A model generated the notes under the pieces. That model saw only the letters and a program-made list of their open reading frames with translations. It did no database searches and had not been told where the DNA came from. Source: an uncultured Ezakiella sp. (GTDB taxonomy: Bacteria; Bacillota; Clostridia; Tissierellales; Peptoniphilaceae). Taken from it: DNA of 64,000 nucleotides. The position numbers and the translations under genes are program-made. The stretch lies in assembly GCF_943913045.1 (NCBI RefSeq), contig NZ_CALTVH010000001.1:62001-126000 (forward strand), given 5' to 3'. Below are positions 41,364 through 49,406 of this stretch, piece after piece. Each line of letters begins with the position of its first letter. The stretch's first letter is position 1.

Positions 41364-43139
41364 ATGGAAACAATGGGCAACTTGCGCCGCAGTAATTATG
41401 CTGGCACATTAAGAAAGGAAGACATAGGAAAAGAAGTTGTGCTTATGGGTTGGGTTCAACGCTCAAGGAATTTAGGCAAACTAATTTTTACAGATGTGCG
41501 TGATATTTCAGGCATATCACAAGTAGTTTTTAATGATACAGATCAAGAACTATTTGAAAAAGCGGAGGAATTAAAAAGCGAATATGTTGTAGCCATTAGA
41601 GGTGAGGTTCGCGAAAGATCTTCCAAAAATCCTGAAATGCCAACAGGAGATATAGAAGTTGAAGCTAAGGAGTTAAGAATCTTAGATAGGGCCAACACAC
41701 CTCCAATTTATATTAAAGATGATGATAATGTCTCAGAGGAAATGAGATTAAAATATAAGTATTTGGATTTGAGAAAACCACGTTTACAAAACACATTAAA
41801 AGTTAGGTCAAAGATGTGTAATATCATTCGCAACTTTTATAATGACCATGGCTTTAATGAAATTGAAACACCAATTTTAGGCAAGAGCACACCAGAAGGT
41901 GCAAGAGACTATCTTGTTCCAAGTCGTATTCATCCAGGTGAATTTTACGCTCTGCCACAAAGTCCACAAATTTATAAGCAATTACTAATGGTTGCAGGTA
42001 TGGACAGGTATTATCAAATAGCAAAATGCTTTAGAGACGAAGACTTGCGCGCTAACAGACAGCCTGAGTTTACACAAGTTGACGTTGAGATGAGCTTTGT
42101 TGATATGGATGATGTCATGGATGTTCATGAAGAATTATTCCAAAAACTTTTTAAGGAAATAATAAATTACGATCTTGAGCTTCCACTACAAAGGATGAAA
42201 TATTCTGAAGCAATGGAAAGATTTGGGGTAGATAAACCAGACCTTCGCTTTGATATGGAACTCAAGAATGTAAATGAAGTTTTTGCTAAAAGTGAATTTC
42301 AAATTTTCCAATCTGCAATTTCATCTGGAAATGTTATAAGGGCAATTAATGTTCCAAAGGGTGACGAACTTATAAGCAAAAAGAAGTTTAAGAAGTTAGA
42401 AGAATTTGTTAAAGATTTTGGAGCAAAGGGCCTAATTTACTTTAGATATGATGATGAAAAATCATCTTCAATTGATAAATTTGTAAATGATGATGAAAAG
42501 AATGCATTATTTGAATTCATGGGCTCTAACAAAGGAGATATGGTTTTATTAGTTGCTGATAAATATGAAGTTACATGTGCAGCTTTAGGAAATCTTAGAA
42601 ACTTTATAGCCAAAGAAAACGGAATGATTGATAAGAACAAGTATTCCATTCTGTGGGTTGTAGACTTCCCGCTCTTAGAGTATGATGAAGAAAGTGATAG
42701 ATATGTAGCTGTCCACCATCCATTTACATCTCCAAAAGATGAAGATATTGACAAGATGTTAACTGATCCTGCAAATTGTTCATCCAAGACCTACGACATT
42801 GTTATTAATGGGGAAGAGGCTGGTGGAGGAAGTATCAGAATTCACAACTCAGATGTTCAAGACAAAATGTTTGAAGCTATTGGCTTCTCTAAAGAAGAAG
42901 CATTAAAACAATTTGGTTTCTTTATTGAAGCTCTTAGCTATGGAACTCCACCTCATGGGGGAATTGCTCTTGGACTTGATAGATGGGTGCAAATATTCAC
43001 AGACACTTCTAACATTAGAGACGTAATTGCATTTCCAAAGACTCAATCAGCATCTGATTTAATGAGCATGGCTCCATCAGCAATTAGCGATAAACAATTA
43101 GAGGAAGTAAGCTTAAAGGTAAATGTCGAAAAGAAATAG
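41364..43139 (+). CDS. aspS: Aspartyl-tRNA synthetase, bacterial type
   Basis: AspRS charges tRNA-Asp. The 591-residue length is typical of the bacterial form. Order: anticodon-binding OB fold (1-110, VVLMGWVQRSRNLGKLIF), class II motif 1 (IIRNFYNDHGFNEIETPIL), motif 2 (YYQIAKCFRDEDLRANRQPEFTQ in two segments), the bacterial GAD insertion (about 280-420), and motif 3 (GIALGLDRWVQIF). AGGAGG precedes ATG 41364. The 3' end overlaps tcdA by 17 bases. No histidyl-tRNA synthetase gene, its usual neighbour, is present. Confidence 0.97.
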   Translation: METMGNLRRSNYAGTLRKEDIGKEVVLMGWVQRSRNLGKLIFTDVRDISGISQVVFNDTDQELFEKAEELKSEYVVAIRGEVRERSSKNPEMPTGDIEVEAKELRILDRANTPPIYIKDDDNVSEEMRLKYKYLDLRKPRLQNTLKVRSKMCNIIRNFYNDHGFNEIETPILGKSTPEGARDYLVPSRIHPGEFYALPQSPQIYKQLLMVAGMDRYYQIAKCFRDEDLRANRQPEFTQVDVEMSFVDMDDVMDVHEELFQKLFKEIINYDLELPLQRMKYSEAMERFGVDKPDLRFDMELKNVNEVFAKSEFQIFQSAISSGNVIRAINVPKGDELISKKKFKKLEEFVKDFGAKGLIYFRYDDEKSSSIDKFVNDDEKNALFEFMGSNKGDMVLLVADKYEVTCAALGNLRNFIAKENGMIDKNKYSILWVVDFPLLEYDEESDRYVAVHHPFTSPKDEDIDKMLTDPANCSSKTYDIVINGEEAGGGSIRIHNSDVQDKMFEAIGFSKEEALKQFGFFIEALSYGTPPHGGIALGLDRWVQIFTDTSNIRDVIAFPKTQSASDLMSMAPSAISDKQLEEVSLKVNVEKK

Positions 43140-43809
43140 TAGAACAATAAGTCTTATAGGAGAAGAAAACTTTAATAAAATTGCCAGTGCTAGAATAACC
43201 GTTGTTGGCGTTGGTGGAGTAGGGGGCATCGCTTGCGAAATGCTCGCCAGATCAGGAATTAAAAATCTAAAGATAATTGATTTTGATAAGTACGAGGAGA
43301 GCAATTTGAATCGTCAGATTGGTTCAAGTTACAATTCTATTGGAAAGTTAAAAGTAGATGTTTTAAAAGAACGGTTTAAAGATATTAACCCTGTTTTAAA
43401 TATTATATGCAAGCCTTGTATGCTTGAGGAGACTAATTATGAGGAGCTTTTAGCAGACAGCGAATATATATTAGACTTATGCGATGATATTAATGCCAAG
43501 AAACTAATTGCAGAGTATGCGATTGAAAATAATATTAAGTTTATTTCTGCCATGGGCGCAGGCAATAGGACTGATATATCATCATTAAAATTTTCTACTC
43601 TTGATAAAACGACTTATTGCAATCTAGCAAAAAGATTTAGAAAATCTATAGATAAAAGTCTTCATAAAAAAATCAAATGTCTTTATTATGAAGGTGAAAC
43701 TATAAAAGTTGATGGAGTGGTTGGAACAATTGCTCCATCACCCAACTATATGGGAGTTAGAGCAGCTGCGGAACTTATGAATATTATAATGGAGGAAGAA
43801 TGCAAGTAA
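43123..43809 (+). CDS. tcdA: tRNA threonylcarbamoyladenosine dehydratase
   Basis: TcdA converts t6A at position 37 of tRNA to its cyclic form. It is an E1-like (ThiF/MoeB) enzyme; the 228-residue protein has the nucleotide-binding VVGVGGVGGIACEMLARSG near residues 27-45, the SNLNRQIG arginine and SAMGAGNRTD. A C-terminal cysteine in TTYCNLAKRFRK may correspond to a catalytic or structural position. It overlaps aspS by 17 bases and the RseC-like gene by 10. Co-transcription with a tRNA synthetase fits a tRNA role. Confidence 0.88.
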   Translation: MSKRNSRTISLIGEENFNKIASARITVVGVGGVGGIACEMLARSGIKNLKIIDFDKYEESNLNRQIGSSYNSIGKLKVDVLKERFKDINPVLNIICKPCMLEETNYEELLADSEYILDLCDDINAKKLIAEYAIENNIKFISAMGAGNRTDISSLKFSTLDKTTYCNLAKRFRKSIDKSLHKKIKCLYYEGETIKVDGVVGTIAPSPNYMGVRAAAELMNIIMEEECK

Positions 43810-44198
43810 TAGGAAAAGTTTTATCAACAAAAGGGAATAAAGCTTTTGTATCTCTGGTTCGCACTTCTGCATGCGGTGGAAATTGCAAAGCTTGTGGAGG
43901 CGGATGTGAGACTGTAGCTCATACAATTGAAGTTATGAACTCTATAGATGCAAAGGCGGGAGAGCTTGTTGAAGTTGTAATGGATGATTCTTTGGGCCTA
44001 AAGGCAAGTGCTATTTTATATGCCATACCATTTTTAGGCTTTATAATTGGAACACTCTTAGGTTATATACTAAAATTAAGTGAACTAAAATCATTCTTTT
44101 TAGGAGTTCTTGGAATAGCGCTCTCGTATCTATGCATATACTTTATAGATGCAAAAAATAAACACACGAATAAAATTTCTATAATTAAATTAAAATAG
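43800..44198 (+). CDS. RseC/MucC-like membrane redox protein
   Basis: The 132-residue protein has an N-terminal domain with a cysteine cluster RTSACGGNCKACGGGCET (four cysteines in about 16 residues), a linker region EVVMDDSLGLKASAILYAIP and two membrane helices (about 74-90 and 97-115). This is the RseC/MucC family, which in E. coli acts with the Rsx (Rnf-like) complex to reduce SoxR. The genome also carries a full Rnf operon 15 kb upstream, so RseC may be linked to Rnf function. It overlaps tcdA by 10 bases. The family call is good; the redox partner is inference. Confidence 0.82.
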   Translation: MQVIGKVLSTKGNKAFVSLVRTSACGGNCKACGGGCETVAHTIEVMNSIDAKAGELVEVVMDDSLGLKASAILYAIPFLGFIIGTLLGYILKLSELKSFFLGVLGIALSYLCIYFIDAKNKHTNKISIIKLK

Positions 44199-44211
44199 AG
44201 TAACAATAAAG

Positions 44212-44240
44212 TTGAAATACAAATTTCTATATGTTACAAT
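44212..44240 (+). promoter_or_regulatory. Promoter for glyA
   Basis: TTGAAA (44212-44217), a 17-base spacer and TACAAT (44235-44240), with TG before the -10, form a strong promoter starting near 44247. The leader (44247-44290) can fold: GCAGT (44251-44255) pairs with ACTGT (44266-44270), extended by GTAG or GATG with CTAC or CATC, just before AAAGGAGG. Confidence 0.75.
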
Positions 44241-44290
44241 TAGGATGTAGGCAGTGGGATAATTAACTGTCATCTACAAAGGAGGTTTAA

Positions 44291-45523
44291 ATGGATTTTT
44301 CACAATTAAAACAACATGACGCTGAAATTTATGGCGTTGTCATGGACGAAAAAGTTCGTCAGCAATCACACATTGAATTAATTGCTAGCGAAAACTTTGT
44401 AACAGAAGCTGTTATGGAAGCTATGGGAAGCTATTTAACAAATAAATATGCAGAAGGATACCCAGGAAAAAGATATTACGGTGGCTGTGAAGTAGTTGAC
44501 ATTGCAGAAGATTTAGCTAGAGATAGATTATGCAAACTATTTGAAGCTGATCACGCAAACGTTCAACCGCACTCAGGTGCAAACGCTAATATGGCTGTTT
44601 ACTTCTCATGCATAGAACCTGGTGACAAGGTCATGGGTATGAATCTTTCTGAAGGTGGTCACTTAACACACGGTTCACCAGTTAATATCAGCGGAAAATA
44701 CTTTGATTTTGCAGCTTACGGTGTAGATAGCAAGACAGAACAAATCAACTATGATCAAGTTGCTGACATTGCTTCAAAAGAAAAACCAAAGCTAATTGTT
44801 GCAGGTGCAAGTGCATATCCAAGAATTATTGACTTTAAAAAGTTTAGAGAAATTGCTGATTCAGTAGGAGCTTTATTTATGGTTGATATGGCTCACATTG
44901 CTGGTCTAGTTGCAGCTGGTTTACATCCATCACCAGTACCATATGCTGACTATGTAACCACAACAACACATAAAACACTTCGTGGACCAAGAGGTGGTGC
45001 TATTTTAACAAAGGCAGAAAATGCAAAAGCAATTGACAAGGCTGTTTTCCCAGGAACACAAGGCGGCCCATTGATGCACGTTATTGCTGCTAAGGCAGTT
45101 GCATTTGGTGAAGCATTGAAACCTGAATTTAAAACATACCAAGAACAAGTTCTAAAGAATGCAAAAGCTCTTGCAGAAGCACTTACAGAAAAAGGATTTA
45201 GACTTGTTTCAGGTGGTACAGATAACCACTTAATTTTGATTGACGTTAAGGCAAAAGGCTTTACAGGTAAAGAAGCTGAAAAAATGCTTGGTGAAATTGG
45301 TATTGCTGTTAACAAGAACACAATTCCAAATGAAACAGAATCACCATTTGTAACAAGTGGTATCAGAATCGGTACACCAGCTATGACAACTCGTGGATTC
45401 AATGAAGATGATATGAGAGAAGTTGGATATATTATCGCTGACACACTTGATACAAGCTATGATAGAGAAAAATTAAAGGCAAGAGTAAAAGACCTTTGCC
45501 AAGCTCATATTTTATACAAATAA
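44291..45523 (+). CDS. glyA: Serine hydroxymethyltransferase
   Basis: GlyA interconverts serine and glycine with tetrahydrofolate and supplies one-carbon units. The 410-residue protein has the family signature features: RQQSHIELIASENFV, LTNKYAEGYPGKRYYGG, HSGANANMAVY, FMVDMAHIAGLVAAG and the PLP lysine in TTTTHKTLRGPRGG (K about 226). Length is standard. AAAGGAGG supports the ATG. It is transcribed alone from its own promoter, with a bidirectional terminator after it. Codon use is close to the ribosomal protein genes, suggesting high expression. Confidence 0.98.
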   Translation: MDFSQLKQHDAEIYGVVMDEKVRQQSHIELIASENFVTEAVMEAMGSYLTNKYAEGYPGKRYYGGCEVVDIAEDLARDRLCKLFEADHANVQPHSGANANMAVYFSCIEPGDKVMGMNLSEGGHLTHGSPVNISGKYFDFAAYGVDSKTEQINYDQVADIASKEKPKLIVAGASAYPRIIDFKKFREIADSVGALFMVDMAHIAGLVAAGLHPSPVPYADYVTTTTHKTLRGPRGGAILTKAENAKAIDKAVFPGTQGGPLMHVIAAKAVAFGEALKPEFKTYQEQVLKNAKALAEALTEKGFRLVSGGTDNHLILIDVKAKGFTGKEAEKMLGEIGIAVNKNTIPNETESPFVTSGIRIGTPAMTTRGFNEDDMREVGYIIADTLDTSYDREKLKARVKDLCQAHILYK

Positions 45524-45533
45524 GCATAAAAAT

Positions 45534-45560
45534 AAAAAAGTCCCTCACGGGACTTTTTTT
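45534..45560. terminator. Bidirectional terminator between glyA and rqcH
   Basis: AAAAAAGTCCC (45534-45544) and GGGACTTTTTT (45549-45559) form a perfect stem with a 4-base loop TCAC. A runs on one side and T runs on the other make it function in both directions for these convergent genes. Confidence 0.93.
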
Positions 45561-45561
45561 A

Positions 45562-47286
45562 TTACATATTTTTCTCATCTGGATCTATAGTTATTGTCTT
45601 GTAATTATAATAATTAACTAGACCAGGATTTTGATTTTTTATTTTCTTTACATTTTTTACTTCTGTATAGTCGATATCACATTTTACAGTTTTGCCTGAC
45701 AAGACTCCGGCAACATTAGCCGCGTATACTATATCATCTTCACTATAATCTTTGTTATGACATTCTAGAATAACGTGAGTTCCAGGTTCATTGCGCAAGT
45801 GAAACCACAGATCTTCTTTGTGAGAGACTTTAAATGTTAACTGGTCATTTTGAATATTGTTTCTGCCAGCTAGAATTTTAAAACCACTTGGTGATACATA
45901 TTCTCTAAAAGATATTTTTGGATTTCTGATTTTCTTTTTAGATGTACCTTGTTTTAAGAAACCGCTTTGTTTTAATTCTTCTTTTATTTGGTTTATTTCG
46001 TCGGATGTTTCGGCTTGGTCAAGATTTATAATAGCTGATTTTAAATAGTAAATTTCATTTTCAATTTGAGGAATACGTTTCCTTAAGTTTAGCTCACGAT
46101 TCTTCATTTTGTTATATCTATTATATAGTTTATCGACGTTTTGTTTAGGCGACAGAGTTTCATCGATTGGAATTTTAATTAGCTCATTATCTTCGCTGTA
46201 AAAATTGTTAACTTCTATAAATTTATCCCCTCTAGAGATTTTATAAATATTTGCAGCCAAAAGATCAGCTTTAATCTTTATATCTTCACGGTCCTTAGAT
46301 TTTAAGTAGTCTTTTTTTTGAATACTCAAGGTTTTTTCTAGACTACTTATTTTATGATTAATTTTTTTCCTCAAGTCATGGGTCCTGGATGATATAATTT
46401 TGTAAGTTGATTTTGTTTCATAAAAATATCTAACAGCATCATTCATTGAATCGAACTCTATGCCCTTAGTAAAAGATGGACTTAAATCAAATGATGATAA
46501 CTTGAAGGGGATATCGTTTTTGTTGTAAACAATAGCCTTCAAATTGTAATTTGATATATCTTGAAAAACGTTATAAATTGTAAGAACCAAACGGTCTCTT
46601 TCGCTTTGATCCAGATTAGTATAGTTAATATATTCGTTAATATTTGCTATGTGAAGTATATAAGTCGCTATATCAGGGTTTAAGCCTTCAAAGGATTTAA
46701 AGATAGCCGTTTTTAAATTTTGAAGTTTAGATTCTTCTAGTTTATTTATAATATTATCTTGGCTTGCATTTAATGGGCACAAGCCATTTGCTTCTGGTAA
46801 TTTATATTCTTCTTTTGGAAGCACCAGCCTGACACTACTCATATCAGGATAAACTCTAATTAATGAGTCTATAATTTCGTTACTGTTAACATCAACAACA
46901 ATTAAATTAGAATATTTTCCCATGCTTTCAAACTGTATTTTAATTTGATCTGTTGAGTATATATCAGCAGACGTTGAGAAAGTTATTGAAATTATTCTAT
47001 CCATCCTAATTTGTTCTATTTTTAGAATTCTAGCTCCTATGAGATACTTTCTTAAAAGCATACAAAACATTGGTGGCTCTTGTGGATAATCTTGCTTTCT
47101 ATCAGTTATATATACTGCTGGCGTATCAGATGAGAAAGAGAAATATAAAATTTTGTTTTCTCTACCAGCTCGAAGATGTATAGATACATCTTTATTTTCC
47201 TGATAAACCTTATCTACTCTTGCACCAAGTAGATTATCGTTTAATTCTTTTGTCAGCAACCTTATTGCTGGTCCATTTAATGACAT
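45562..47286 (-). CDS. rqcH: Rqc2 homologue RqcH, ribosome quality control (NFACT family)
   Basis: RqcH binds stalled 50S subunits with peptidyl-tRNA and adds alanine tails to mark nascent chains. The 574-residue protein has an NFACT-N domain (1-about 210) with the conserved D96/R97 pair in IRMDRIIS, which corresponds to the tRNA-contacting DR of B. subtilis RqcH, helix-hairpin-helix and coiled-coil regions (about 290-430), and a C-terminal NFACT-R domain (FREYVSPSGFKILAGRNN, DLWFHLRNEPGTHVIL). It was formerly annotated as fibronectin-binding protein. AGGTGA precedes the start. It converges with glyA. Confidence 0.93.
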   Translation of the reverse strand: MSLNGPAIRLLTKELNDNLLGARVDKVYQENKDVSIHLRAGRENKILYFSFSSDTPAVYITDRKQDYPQEPPMFCMLLRKYLIGARILKIEQIRMDRIISITFSTSADIYSTDQIKIQFESMGKYSNLIVVDVNSNEIIDSLIRVYPDMSSVRLVLPKEEYKLPEANGLCPLNASQDNIINKLEESKLQNLKTAIFKSFEGLNPDIATYILHIANINEYINYTNLDQSERDRLVLTIYNVFQDISNYNLKAIVYNKNDIPFKLSSFDLSPSFTKGIEFDSMNDAVRYFYETKSTYKIISSRTHDLRKKINHKISSLEKTLSIQKKDYLKSKDREDIKIKADLLAANIYKISRGDKFIEVNNFYSEDNELIKIPIDETLSPKQNVDKLYNRYNKMKNRELNLRKRIPQIENEIYYLKSAIINLDQAETSDEINQIKEELKQSGFLKQGTSKKKIRNPKISFREYVSPSGFKILAGRNNIQNDQLTFKVSHKEDLWFHLRNEPGTHVILECHNKDYSEDDIVYAANVAGVLSGKTVKCDIDYTEVKNVKKIKNQNPGLVNYYNYKTITIDPDEKNM

Positions 47287-47352
47287 AATTCACCTCGATC
47301 CCAATTATATCATATAATACAATGTATATTGTTAAGTTTTCGAAATATTTTA

Positions 47353-47381
47353 TTGTTTTATAAATTGTCATCTTATATAAT
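47353..47381 (+). promoter_or_regulatory. Promoter of the gmk-to-thiN operon
   Basis: TTGTTT (47353-47358), a 17-base spacer and TATAAT (47376-47381) start transcription near 47388. An 11-base direct repeat ATTGTTAAGTT occurs at 47328-47338 and 47394-47404, one copy on each side of the promoter. Confidence 0.7.
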
Positions 47382-47428
47382 AATTGTACAGAAATTGTTA
47401 AGTTCAATATGAAATGGTGGTGAAAATT

Positions 47429-48034
47429 ATGAATGAAGGACTTCTTCTTGTTTTATCCGGTCCATCTGGTGCGGGCAAGGGAACAGTATGTAAGGAATTA
47501 TTAAAAAATAATAAGGAAATAGTTTTATCAATATCAGCAACTACGAGAAAACCAAGAGATGGGGAGATTGATGGGAAAAGCTATTTCTTTATAAGTGAAG
47601 CTGAATTTAATGAGCTAATTGAAAATGATAATATGCTTGAATACGCTCATGTGCACCAAAATATATATGGCACTCCAAAGGATTTTGTTTTTGGTCAAAT
47701 GGAAAAGGGTAATACAGTTTTACTCGAGATTGATGTGGCAGGAGCCATGCAGGTTAAAAAAGCGTATGAGGACGCGGTTTTAATGTTTTTATTGCCACCA
47801 AGTATGGAAGAATTAAAGCAAAGAATTATAGGTAGAGGCTCAGAAACGGAAGAATCTCTAAGGATTCGTTTTGATAATGCTTACAAAGAAATTGAGCAAA
47901 TAGATAATTATGATTATTTTATAGTAAATGAAGAAATTGAAGAGGCAGCTAAGGATATTGAGGATATCATAAATGCAGAACTTCACAGGGTAAAAAGATT
48001 TAAAAATATAAAAAAGAAAGTGTTAGGTGAATAA
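47429..48034 (+). CDS. gmk: Guanylate kinase
   Basis: Gmk phosphorylates GMP to GDP. I start at ATG 47429 (201 aa), 6 bases after GGTGGTG; an in-frame ATG at 47414 is immediately upstream of that site. The P-loop is LSGPSGAGKGTV, the GMP-binding region ATTRKPRDGEIDGKSYFF, and EYAHVHQNIYGTPK and LLEIDVAGAMQVKKAY follow. The omega subunit gene follows 2 bases later, a standard Firmicute pairing. Confidence 0.97.
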   Translation: MNEGLLLVLSGPSGAGKGTVCKELLKNNKEIVLSISATTRKPRDGEIDGKSYFFISEAEFNELIENDNMLEYAHVHQNIYGTPKDFVFGQMEKGNTVLLEIDVAGAMQVKKAYEDAVLMFLLPPSMEELKQRIIGRGSETEESLRIRFDNAYKEIEQIDNYDYFIVNEEIEEAAKDIEDIINAELHRVKRFKNIKKKVLGE

Positions 48035-48036
48035 GA

Positions 48037-48231
48037 ATGTATAACCCATCAACAGATGTTTTAGGGAAAAATGTTAGCAGGTACACACTGGTATCTGTTG
48101 TAGCTAAGAGAGCAAGGCAAATAGTGGATGGATCAATGATCAAGATAGAAGGTCATGAAGATGAAAATCCAATTACAATTGCACTTGAAGAAGTTAGAGA
48201 GGGCAAAGTAGAATATAAGGATCATGAGTAA
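48037..48231 (+). CDS. rpoZ: RNA polymerase omega subunit
   Basis: Omega assists assembly of the beta-prime subunit. The 64-residue protein has the family core VSRYTLVSVVAKRARQI, followed by NPITIALEEVREGKVEY. It lies between gmk and coaBC, the conserved gmk-rpoZ-coaBC-priA order, and its stop shares a base with the coaBC start (TAATG). Confidence 0.95.
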   Translation: MYNPSTDVLGKNVSRYTLVSVVAKRARQIVDGSMIKIEGHEDENPITIALEEVREGKVEYKDHE

Positions 48232-49406
48232 TGTTTAAAGATAAACGCGTTTTACTCGGTGTAACTGGCGGTGTTGCAGCCTATAAAGCTATAGAAATTG
48301 CTAGTAGACTAAAAAAAATGGGTGCCATGGTAGATGTTTGTTTAACAGAAAACGCACTTCATTTTGTAACTCCGCTTGCTTTTTCAAGCATAACTGGCAG
48401 AGATGTATATGTAGATGGTTTTGAAATGAAAGACGGGAAAATTCCTCATATATACTTGGGCGAAGCGGATTATATTATTGTTGCTCCAGCTACAAAGAAT
48501 TTTATTGCCAAGTTAAGAGCAGGCATTTGTGATAATCTTTTATTAAATGCTATTTCTGCAAGCGAAGCTAAAGCTTTTATAGCTCCAGCAATGAATACTA
48601 AAATGTATTTGGATAAAACAAATTTAGAGAACATAGAGTATTTAAAATCTCTTGGATATTATTTTATTGAGCCAGACACAGGGCTATTAGCATGTAATGA
48701 TGTGGGGATAGGCAAGTTGCCATCGCCAGAGAGTATTTTAAATGAAATTATAAGTGCTCATAAAGAAAATTCTCACTTTGCAAATAAAAAAGTAATTGTA
48801 ACAAGTGGACCTACTGTTTCTCAACTTGACCCAGTTAGAATTTTTACTAATCGTTCAAGTGGTAAAATGGGACTAGCAATAGCACGTGAGTTAAAGAATC
48901 GTGGCGCAAATGTTGTTTATATAAGCAGATTTAAGCCAGAGGATAATTTTTATAAATATATTGATATTAGCACTACTTCAGACATGTTAGAGGCCGTTAA
49001 GGACGAGATTAAAGATTCGGAGAGCTTATTTATGGCAGCAGCACCCTTGGATTATGAGTTTGATTCTTATGCAGAAGAAAAAATAAAAAAATCTGACTCA
49101 TTAGAATTTAAATTAGTTAGGACAAAAGATATTTTAAAAACCATAGCTCCTATTAAGGGAGATATGAAGATTATTGGTTTTGCAGCAGAGAGTGAGAAAC
49201 ACATTGAATATGGTAAAGAAAAGCTCGATAAAAAAGATATGGATTTTATAGTAATTAATAATATCAAAGGGGAAAAGTCAGCCTTTGGCTCAGATTCAAA
49301 TAGCGGGATTGTCTTATCCAAAGATAATAAAAAATTAGAAATTAAAGAAACTGATAAAAATAGCTTTGCAAGGCTGATGATTGATTTTGTAGAGGAGAAT
49401 TTATGA
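48231..49406 (+). CDS. coaBC: Bifunctional phosphopantothenoylcysteine decarboxylase/synthetase CoaBC
   Basis: The enzyme joins cysteine to phosphopantothenate and decarboxylates the product in CoA synthesis. The CoaC half (1-180) is a flavoprotein: LGVTGGVAAYKAIEIASRL, VDVCLTENALHFV, IAPAMNTKMYLD (the PAMN motif). The CoaB half (185-391) has VTSGPTVSQLDPVR, FTNRSSGKMGLAIA and MAAAPLDYEF. Its 391 residues match the family. It overlaps priA by 4 bases. CoaE is also in this window at 20629. Confidence 0.96.
   Translation: MFKDKRVLLGVTGGVAAYKAIEIASRLKKMGAMVDVCLTENALHFVTPLAFSSITGRDVYVDGFEMKDGKIPHIYLGEADYIIVAPATKNFIAKLRAGICDNLLLNAISASEAKAFIAPAMNTKMYLDKTNLENIEYLKSLGYYFIEPDTGLLACNDVGIGKLPSPESILNEIISAHKENSHFANKKVIVTSGPTVSQLDPVRIFTNRSSGKMGLAIARELKNRGANVVYISRFKPEDNFYKYIDISTTSDMLEAVKDEIKDSESLFMAAAPLDYEFDSYAEEKIKKSDSLEFKLVRTKDILKTIAPIKGDMKIIGFAAESEKHIEYGKEKLDKKDMDFIVINNIKGEKSAFGSDSNSGIVLSKDNKKLEIKETDKNSFARLMIDFVEENL

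Noticed and set aside
41345..41364. Possible T-box riboswitch before aspS
   Set aside because: Only 18 bases separate hemZ and aspS, too short for a T-box, and no specifier or antiterminator bulge is present.
44950..45444. Minus-strand open frame of 164 residues inside glyA
   Set aside because: Shadow of a highly expressed gene with biased codons; no start signal or recognisable motif.
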